From Spiroplasma tabanidicola (GTDB lineage Bacteria > Bacillota_I > Bacilli_A > Mycoplasmatales > Mycoplasmataceae): DNA of 64,000 nucleotides. Position 1 is the stretch's first letter. Every line of letters begins with the position of its first letter. Made by a program: the position numbers and the translations under genes. Under the pieces are notes generated by a model. It saw only the letters and a program-made list of their open reading frames with translations, had not been told where the DNA came from and did no database searches. The stretch spans positions 1,220,336-1,284,335 of the forward strand of contig NZ_CP046276.1 of NCBI RefSeq assembly GCF_009730595.1. Reading direction: 5' to 3'. Positions 57,378 through 64,000 of this stretch are shown here, piece by piece.

Positions 57378-58139
57378 ATGAAAAAATTACTTAGTTTTTT
57401 ACAAATTGGAGTTTTAAGTACATCAATTTTGCCACTAGTTGGATGTGGAACTAATTTAGATAAGACTGCATCAAATAAGTTTGTAGATTATGTGCAAGAG
57501 CTACTTAAAGAAACTTATGATTCAGAACAAGATTTTAGAAAAATTTTAGTAGATAAGATCAAAGACTTTGAAAAAAAATATAATCTTGTAGTTTATACTG
57601 ATAAAACTAGTAAACCAAAAAATAAAAATGATATTTTTTTTGATATGTATGTCGAAAGTGCGTATCATAGTTTAAACCAAAAAGAGTTAGAAATAAGAGT
57701 AACTGGAACAATTAAATACAATGGAGATTCTAGTTACACGTGAAGTCAAACTTCACAAAAGAAAAAATTTAAATTAAATACTAATTTATTAAACTGGAAA
57801 ATAGACTCTGACTTAAGTAACAAAGATAATAATTTTGATAGTCAAAAAAGAAGCTCAATTAATTTTAAATCTGAACAAAAGGAAAATAACTCTCCTGTTG
57901 TAAAGTTTTTAAAAGGAAATGAAGTTATAAATTCTAATAAAAATAATAAATATGGTTCATCAGCAAATGGTTTTTCATATAACTTTAAATGAGAAGCACA
58001 AAGAGATGATGGTTTTGAACCTATTAGACAGATAAAGTTCGATTTTATAGGCTCAAAATTTGAGAACTTAGTTGACAACTTGCTAATTTTTTATATTGAA
58101 GATGGAGATTATCGTTGAATAAAAATAAACTTGCTTTAA
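57378..58139 (+). CDS. Lipoprotein, 253 aa, unknown
   Basis: MKKLLSFLQIGVLSTSILPL with lipobox LVGC, mature Cys at residue 23. No recognised domain; beta-rich mid part (ELEIRVTGTIKY) and polar Asn/Lys linkers. Extended past several TGA-Trp to TAA 58137. AAAAGGGAG site. Confidence 0.78.
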
Positions 58140-58209
58140 TAAATATAATTGCTTTATTAAAAATGAAAATGTATAATTAATATACAATAATTTTAAATTA
58201 GGAGGAAAT

Positions 58210-59268
58210 ATGAAAATAGAGGATCGTACATTTATCGCCCTAGACTTAGGGACAAGTAATATACTTGCTTTTGTTGGAAAACAAGGTATTGTATATGATG
58301 AACCATCAATCATGGCTTATGACACGCTTTCAAATGAATTAGTTGCTTTGGGACAAGAAGCATATGACATGTATGGAAAAACTCACGACAGCATTAGAAT
58401 GATAGTTCCAATTAGAGACGGAGTTATAACAGACTTAGAAGCAGCAAAAGATATGCTTAAACACATTTTTTCAAGATTAAAAATGTTAAATGATTGAAAA
58501 AACTCAATTATTTTATTAGCTTGTCCAAGTGGAGTTACAGAACTTGAAAGAGAAGCTTTAAAACAAGTTGCATACGATATGGGAGCAGAAATTGTTCTTG
58601 TTGAAGAAGAAGTAAAAATGGCTGCATTGGGAGCAGGAATTAACATTGATATGCCAAAAGGACATGTTGTTATTGATATTGGTGGTGGAACTACTGATAT
58701 TGCAATATTATCTGCAGGAGATGTAGTTATTTCTAGATCTGTTAAAGTTGCAGGAAACTATTTTGATGAAGAAATTAAAAAATACATTCGTTCAGAATAT
58801 AATGTAACAATTGGAGATAGAACAGCTGAAAATGTTAAAAAAGAACTTGGTTCATTAGCAAAATACAAAGGTGAAAAAACTATGTCTGTTTTTGGTAGAG
58901 ATATAGTTTCAGGATTACCAAAAGAAGCTATTATTAGTTCAGAAGAAATTAGAAACGTTTTAGTGAACTCATTTAGTGTAATCACAGATCTATTAATTGG
59001 ATTAATGGAAAACACACCTCCTGAATTAGCTGGAGATATCATTACAAATGGATTTGTAATTTGTGGTGGTGGATCAAAAATTAGAGGAATTAAAGAATAT
59101 TTCAATGGAATCTTCTCGGTTCCTTGTGCTTTATCACCAAACGCATTAACAGGTGTTGTTGAAGGAGCAAAAAACTTTCAAAAAGTTATTAATAGACGTC
59201 TTGAAGCAGGATACTATGGTAAAAATGCAAAAGATGTTAAAAAAGGAAGTCAAAGTAAATATATTTAA
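58210..59268 (+). CDS. mreB: MreB paralogue 5 of 5
   Basis: 352 aa. ALDLGTSNILAFV, VEEEVKMAALGAG, DIGGGTTDIAIL, CGGGSKIRGIKEY (GGG followed by Ser instead of Ala). TAGGAGG site. TGA-Trp at ~58496. C-terminal tail EAGYYGKNAKDVKKGSQ is a Lys-rich extension suited to membrane or partner binding; inference. Confidence 0.93.
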
Positions 59269-59269
59269 T

Positions 59270-59306
59270 AAAACAAAAAGACCTTTTTAAAGGTCTTTTT
59301 GTTTTA
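59270..59306. terminator. Bidirectional terminator between mreB 5 and tatD
   Basis: AAAAAGACCTTT-...-AAAGGTCTTTTT with long A/T flanks. Confidence 0.85.
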
Positions 59307-59311
59307 TATAA

Positions 59312-60106
59312 CTAAGATATATTAAATACGTTTTTTGCATTTCTTGTTGTAATATCAATTACATCATGTTTGTTTAAATTTTTAATTTTTGCTATCTCAT
59401 TAACTGTGTGAGTTATTTCTTTAGATGTATTTACTTTTCCTCTGTTTGGTACAGGAGTTAAATATGGAGCGTCTGTTTCAACAATTAAATTATTAAGAGA
59501 TAGTTTTTTAACCGCATTTTGTAGTTCTGTTGCGTCTTTAAAAGTAATTACTCCAGGTATTGAAATATAATATCCTTTATCTACAAATTTTTTAGCTAAA
59601 TCATATCCTCTTGTAAAACAATGAACAATGGCTCTTTTTATTTTCATTTTTTCTAATATTTTTAAAGCATCGTTGTATGCATCTTCTTTACCATCTTGAT
59701 CTCTCAGGTGTAACATAACCGCTAAATCATTATCCAAAGCAATTTTGATTTGTTTTTTAAAAACTTCTTGTTGTACTTCGACATGTTCTTTTGAGTAAAA
59801 ATAATCTAACCCAATTTCGCCAATTGCCACAACTTTATGCCCATGTGCTAATATTTCTATTTCTTCTAAATCTGTTTTATTAATTGTGTGCGCTTCATTT
59901 GGGTGAATCCCAACTGCTGCAAAAACTTCATCATATTTTAAAGCATATTTTGTTGCTTGTTTTGACGAAGGCACATCGTACCCCACACAGCAAAATCTAT
60001 CTACTCCAACAAGTTTTGCTTCTTTTATCATTTCTTCTGTTGTGATACCTAATTCCTTATATCTTGGATCATTAAAATGTGTATGTGTATCAAATATTCT
60101 AGCCAT
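59312..60106 (-). CDS. tatD: TatD-family metal-dependent hydrolase
   Basis: 264 aa, amidohydrolase barrel: DTHTHFNDPRY, AIGEIGLDYF, VHCFTRG, VETDAPYLTPVP. 3'-5' DNA/RNA exonuclease in this family. Follows mnmE by 7 bases. Confidence 0.9.
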   Translation of the reverse strand: MARIFDTHTHFNDPRYKELGITTEEMIKEAKLVGVDRFCCVGYDVPSSKQATKYALKYDEVFAAVGIHPNEAHTINKTDLEEIEILAHGHKVVAIGEIGLDYFYSKEHVEVQQEVFKKQIKIALDNDLAVMLHLRDQDGKEDAYNDALKILEKMKIKRAIVHCFTRGYDLAKKFVDKGYYISIPGVITFKDATELQNAVKKLSLNNLIVETDAPYLTPVPNRGKVNTSKEITHTVNEIAKIKNLNKHDVIDITTRNAKNVFNIS

Positions 60107-60113
60107 TATGTCC

Positions 60114-61466
60114 CTACTTTCCTAAGCAATATTTTCTAAAAATATTGTCAATTACTTCTTCATCCATATCTATTATACCAAGTAAATTATTAATGATTTC
60201 TAAGGTTTTATACAAATCAACATTTACAATGTCAAAATCAAAACCTATTTCTAGGTTTTCGATGGATGTGTTTGTTAGATTTAGTGCTCGTTCTAAATTT
60301 GCAATACTTTCGATGCTTGTTAATATTGGCAAATCTGAATTCAATAAATCCTCGTTGTCTCACATTTCTTTTAGTCTATTTGTTAGATTTGTGATTTGGT
60401 TATTTATTGCACTTACAAAAATTATATTCTCATTAAGACTAAAAATGTTTTTAATTTGCTCTTTTGTTAATAAATCTTCTTTATTTACAACGATTATATA
60501 ATTTTTATTTTTTATTTTATTTAAAATCTCTTTATTTATATTTTCATTATTTACAACAAACAAAATTAAATCAGCATAATCAATATTGTTAAGACTTTTT
60601 TGAATTCCTATTTTTTCTATCGGATCTTTAGTTTTTCTTATTCCCGCTGTATCGATTAAGTTTAAACTAAAGTTCTCAAAGTTAATTTGACCTTCAACAA
60701 AATCTCTTGTTGTACCTTCAATGTCCGTTACAATTGCTTTTTCTTCATTCAACAAAGCATTTAGCAAAGAAGATTTGCCAACATTAGGTTCTCCAATTAT
60801 CAAAGTCTTAATTCCGTCATTAACTTTTATAGCTCTTTTACTATTTTCAATAATGTTTGTAAAACAATCTTTTATTTTTTTTAGAGTTATTAAAATTTCT
60901 TCAGGTGTTGATCCTTCAATATCATCATAATCGGGATAATCGATTGAAGTTTGGATTCTGCTTATAACATCAATGATTTGATCTTTTATTTTTAAAATTT
61001 TTTTATCTTTAATTCCACTAACTCCAAGCGCACTAATTTTTAAAGCTAATTCATTTTTAGACTCTATTAAATTATTGATTGATTCAGATTGCAATAAGTT
61101 AATCTTTCCGTTTAAAAAAGCTCTTTGAGAAAATTCTCCTTTTTGAGCCGCTCTTGCTCCATTTTTAATTAATAAATTTATTATTTTATTACAGACAAGA
61201 ACTCCACCATGACAATTTATTTCTACAACATTTTCCCCTGTAAAAGACTTAGAATTTGCAAAAGTTATAAAAAGCGCTTCATCAATCATTTGATTATTAT
61301 CATATATTTTTCTGAGTTGTTGAGCATTAGAAATATCCAAATCTTTTTTTAAAATTTTATTTACAATATTAAAAGCGTCTCTTCCAGATAATCTTATTAT
61401 TGAGATTGCTTGCTTTGATACTTTAGTTGCTGGCGCAATAATTGTATCATCTAAAAATATTCTCAT
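60114..61466 (-). CDS. mnmE: tRNA uridine-34 modification GTPase
   Basis: 450 aa joined across one TGA-Trp. N-terminal formyl-THF-binding domain, GTPase with GEPNVGKSSLLN, DTAGIR, NKED, and C-terminal CLGK catalytic Cys. Partner of MnmG. No ribosome site stronger than GAGGTGAG. Confidence 0.96.
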
Positions 61467-61497
61467 ATACTCACCTCTTTGCCATTATATCAAAATA

Positions 61498-61524
61498 AAA
61501 AGGTAGATTATTTAGCTACCTTAA
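61498..61524 (-). terminator. Terminator of the rpmH-rnpA-yidC-jag transcript
   Basis: AAGGTAG/CTACCTT stem ending in T5 on the minus strand, overlapping the jag-like stop; separates it from mnmE. Confidence 0.75.
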
Positions 61525-62077
61525 AAGATATTTTTATAATTTTACCAGCACTTGTATCAACTGATTTTCAAGTTATATTATTATAACCTAAAAAAACTTT
61601 ATATAACTTTTCTCTTTTATTTTTTGAAATAGGAAGAGAAAACTGTGTTTCTTTAGTAGTTAAACAATTTCTTATTAGATTTTTTAGATATCTTTCATCT
61701 ACAACACTGTTTCCTTTGTATAGTTGATAATAGTCTGCTAAAACTATATTAACTGTCATATTGAAACTATTTTTAATGATAAGATTTATTAATCTTTCAA
61801 TTTTGTTTTTATCAACAATATTAATCGGTTTTTCACACCTTATAAAAACAAAATTGCTATTTGTTTTTTTGTTATAAGCAATTGCAAAAACTTTAATATT
61901 AAAACTCTCTTCAACTAGTTCTTTTAAAAACATAAAAATTTTACTTCTTATTGAATTTGATAAAAATAAAATCATTTCATTTGATTTATTTTTGTAAGCA
62001 AACTTAACTTGTTGTTTACGTTTTTCAAAGAAATGATAAAATTTTTTATTATTTATTTTTAGCAATGTTTTTTTCAA
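61508..62077 (-). CDS. jag: Jag/KhpB-like RNA-binding protein, diverged
   Basis: 189 aa. Region 40-95 aligns in outline to the KH domain of Jag but lacks the GxxG loop (reads DKNKIERLIN). The end SKNKREKLYKVFL...SAGKIIKISF fits the R3H domain. Position right after yidC supports the call. Start is TTG 62077 inside the yidC end, or slightly earlier; no better ATG until residue 35. Confidence 0.68.
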
Positions 62078-63245
62078 TTTGTTTCACTTTTGTTGCTTTC
62101 AATCTTTCACGTTTTTTAAGAACTCTTTTAGATTTACTTTCTCGTAAATAATGAAACATAAGTGTTTGACTTATTTGTAGAGTTGAAGAGAAAATTCAAT
62201 ATATAGCGACCCCTGAAGCAACTGAACTGACGAAGAACACAAATACCGCAATGAAGATTAACTGGAATATTAACTGTTTTCTTTTTGCTTTTTTTTGTTG
62301 CTCTGATTGTGGTTGTTTTTTCTTTTTAACTGCATTTAAGATCATTGGCAAGAACATAGATAAAACTTGTAATGGTAAATAAACTGCAATTAATGATAAA
62401 TAAACTCAATTCCCTGATTTGATCTGTGCTCAAGGTTGTTCAGTAAGTGTAATTGCTCCAACTGTTGCGATTTTCAATGCGTGAGTTGATCTAACAACTG
62501 AGAACATCGCAAATAAGAACGGCATTGATAAAAATGATGTAGCTATTGAACTTATTGGACTTATACCTTCTTTTTTATATAGAGCCATTAACTCCATTTG
62601 TTGTTTTTGTTTTGCTTGAGGATCATTTGATCCTTTATATTTTTGTTGAATTTCAGCTTGCTTACCCTGCATACCTGTCATTTTTTCTTGATTCATCTGC
62701 GTTTTCAATGTAAATGTCAAGATTATTAATCTAACAAAAATTGAGCTTAATAGAATTGAAAATATTACTGATATACCGTAATTACTTTTTGCAGGATCCA
62801 ATATTCCATCTGTTGTTCCGGAGAACACTCTAATAAATGCCGTTAGCATTCACGCTAAAGGATAAACAAAAAATCCATAATATGGAGAAGAAGTCATTGT
62901 AAATGCTTCCGCTCAGTTTGTAATAACTTTATATTGGTACTCGTAAAATACTCCGTTTTTATCAGCTGTGAATCAGTGTGTTTTTGATCCATAATCACTT
63001 AAACTTTTAATAATGATTTCAAAAGCGACACCTGGAGCATATACTTTGTTTCCAGCCATATCCGAAACTTGGTTAACTGTATATCCGTTTGTGTTCATCT
63101 GAACACAACCATATAAAACCGAGAACATAATAAACACGAAAAGTATTAATTTTATATAACCTCAGACTCTTTTTAAAATGTCTTTTCTCGATGGCTTGCC
63201 TTTACCATTACTATTTAAGTACTTGGAATAATCTTGTTTGTACAA
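62049..63245 (-). CDS. yidC: Membrane protein insertase YidC
   Basis: 398 aa. Membrane segment near residue 35, then the conserved core (GISVIFSILLSSIFVRLI, KMTGMQGKQAEIQQKYKG, PISSIATSFLSMPFLFAMF, VASGVAIYWIFSSTLQ) and a basic C-tail suited to ribosome binding. Start TTG 63245 chosen because GAGAGGTG sits 7 bases upstream; GTG 63254 is the alternative. Confidence 0.92.
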
Positions 63246-63263
63246 ACCTTGCACCTCTCTTCT

Positions 63264-63593
63264 TTAACCAAAGTTTTTTAATAAGCTTTTTAGTTCATTA
63301 AAATTATACTCAAAGGTTTTTGTAATAAATTGGTTTCTCGCCATAATAACAATCTGTGCATCTTTAGTTTTTAAAGTTGGTAACAAATAATAAACCATGT
63401 TTCTGATTTGTCTTTTTACTTTATTTCTTACAACTGCATTTCCTATTCTTTTACCTACAGATATTCCATATTTAAAGTTATCTTGCTTTTCTTTACAGAA
63501 ATATATTATAAAACTTCTTCCTTTTAAATAATTTTTTTTCCCTATAATTTTTTGAAAATGATGATTTTTTTTAACAATATTTTCATTTTTCAT
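63264..63593 (-). CDS. rnpA: Ribonuclease P protein component
   Basis: 109 aa with the basic RNR motif KRIGNAVVRNKVKRQIR. Matures tRNA 5' ends with RNase P RNA. Overlaps nothing; 1 base from rpmH. Confidence 0.95.
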   Translation of the reverse strand: MKNENIVKKNHHFQKIIGKKNYLKGRSFIIYFCKEKQDNFKYGISVGKRIGNAVVRNKVKRQIRNMVYYLLPTLKTKDAQIVIMARNQFITKTFEYNFNELKSLLKNFG

Positions 63594-63594
63594 A

Positions 63595-63729
63595 TTAAGC
63601 GCTTAGTTTAGTTCTACCTTTTGATCTTCTTGCTTTTATTATCTTACGACCATTTTTAGTAGCCATTCTAGCTCTAAAACCATGAGTTCTAGCATGCTTA
63701 ATTTTACTTGGCTGTCATGTTCTTTTCAT
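63595..63729 (-). CDS. rpmH: 50S ribosomal protein L34
   Basis: 44 aa, [20 protein letters not shown] and ending SKGRTKLSA, the invariant rpmH pattern. AAAGGAGG upstream. First gene left of the origin. Confidence 0.97.
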
Positions 63730-64000
63730 AGTTTATACCTCCTTTTAAACAAAACTTCATTTAAAATTATATATTATTTCTATACTATATTCCAAATAAC
63801 TTTATATTTTCTTTGTTTATAGTGTGTTAATAAAAATGTGGATAATTTAATATGTGGATAACTTTTTTAAAACCTTTTAAAATCAAAGTTAATTTCGCAA
63901 AGTTATTAACATATAAATAACAAAAATATTTAAAAACAAACGAATTTGCTTTATTATTTGTTAATATTTTATAATATGTTTGTTTAAAAGGAGACCTGTT
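63730..64000 (+). other. Chromosome replication origin region (oriC) and dnaA leader
   Basis: The 271 bases between rpmH and the window end hold two DnaA boxes and the dnaA promoter: TTGCTT (63946-63951), an 18-bp spacer and TATAAT (63970-63975). AAGGAG at 63988-63993 is the ribosome site of a plus-strand gene starting just beyond 64000, expected to be dnaA from the rpmH-oriC-dnaA order. The sequence is very AT-rich, as an unwinding element would be. Confidence 0.8.
63837..63861 (-). promoter_or_regulatory. Two perfect DnaA boxes
   Basis: TGTGGATAA at 63837-63845 and again at 63853-63861 (complement of TTATCCACA), 16 bp apart start to start. TGTGTTAAT near 63822 is a weaker copy. Confidence 0.85.

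Overview
The window comes from a wall-less, AT-rich mollicute, almost certainly a Spiroplasma or a close relative. In-frame TGA reads as tryptophan throughout (genetic code 4). There are five mreB paralogues, a combination known from helical spiroplasmas. Lipoproteins with short signal peptides, the rpmH-rnpA-yidC-jag-mnmE block and DnaA boxes at the right edge all fit. Many genes below were rebuilt by reading through TGA, so they are longer than a standard-code reading would give. I found no tRNA, rRNA or CRISPR array.

Layout. 1-3.0 kb: nrdF-nrdI-nrdE on the minus strand (nrdE runs off the left edge). NrdF carries the V/P/K replacements of the metal-ligand glutamates that define the metal-free, DOPA-radical class Ie enzymes. 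3.3-9.6 kb: a PD-(D/E)XK nuclease-like gene and a two-gene operon for very large repeat proteins (855 and 1003 aa), one cytoplasmic and one with an N-terminal membrane domain; these look structural or cytoskeletal and I recognise no family. 9.7-17.0 kb: a compact minus-strand run (degenerate ABC ATPase, DHH phosphoesterase, tdk, prfA, prmC, membrane protein, tsaC/sua5). 17.0-21.0 kb: an accessory island of two duplicated units, each a coiled-coil gene followed by a ~95-nt candidate RNA with its own promoter and terminator. One unit is split by an IS1202-type element with a perfect 29-bp target duplication, and a decayed coiled-coil gene follows. 21.0-43.3 kb: minus-strand housekeeping genes (rpmE, a metal P-type ATPase with a small HMA chaperone, fba, pyrG, rpoE, an HD phosphohydrolase, gltX, ispF, ychF, parB, parA, rsmG, an amino-acid permease, mnmG, metG, an hpt-like gene, purB, purA, pth, prs).

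43.5-59.3 kb is mainly plus strand: an ABC-F protein behind a leader with a terminator hairpin, then (minus) ispE-rsmA-rnmV, then a 12-kb cytoskeleton cluster of five mreB genes interspersed with two lipoproteins, a decayed secreted metalloprotease, a small Cys-rich protein and an NCS2 permease. One MreB has lost most nucleotide-site residues. 59.3-64 kb: tatD, mnmE, a jag-like gene, yidC, rnpA and rpmH on the minus strand, then the replication origin region leading to dnaA, whose Shine-Dalgarno is the last thing seen.

Together the window covers nucleotide supply (nrd, tdk, pyrG, purAB, prs), isoprenoid steps (ispE, ispF), translation and tRNA modification, chromosome segregation, and cell shape and motility. 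The best candidates for undescribed biology are the giant-repeat operon, the duplicated gene/RNA units, the pseudo-enzymes (ABC ATPase, Hpt, one MreB) and the metal-free NrdF.
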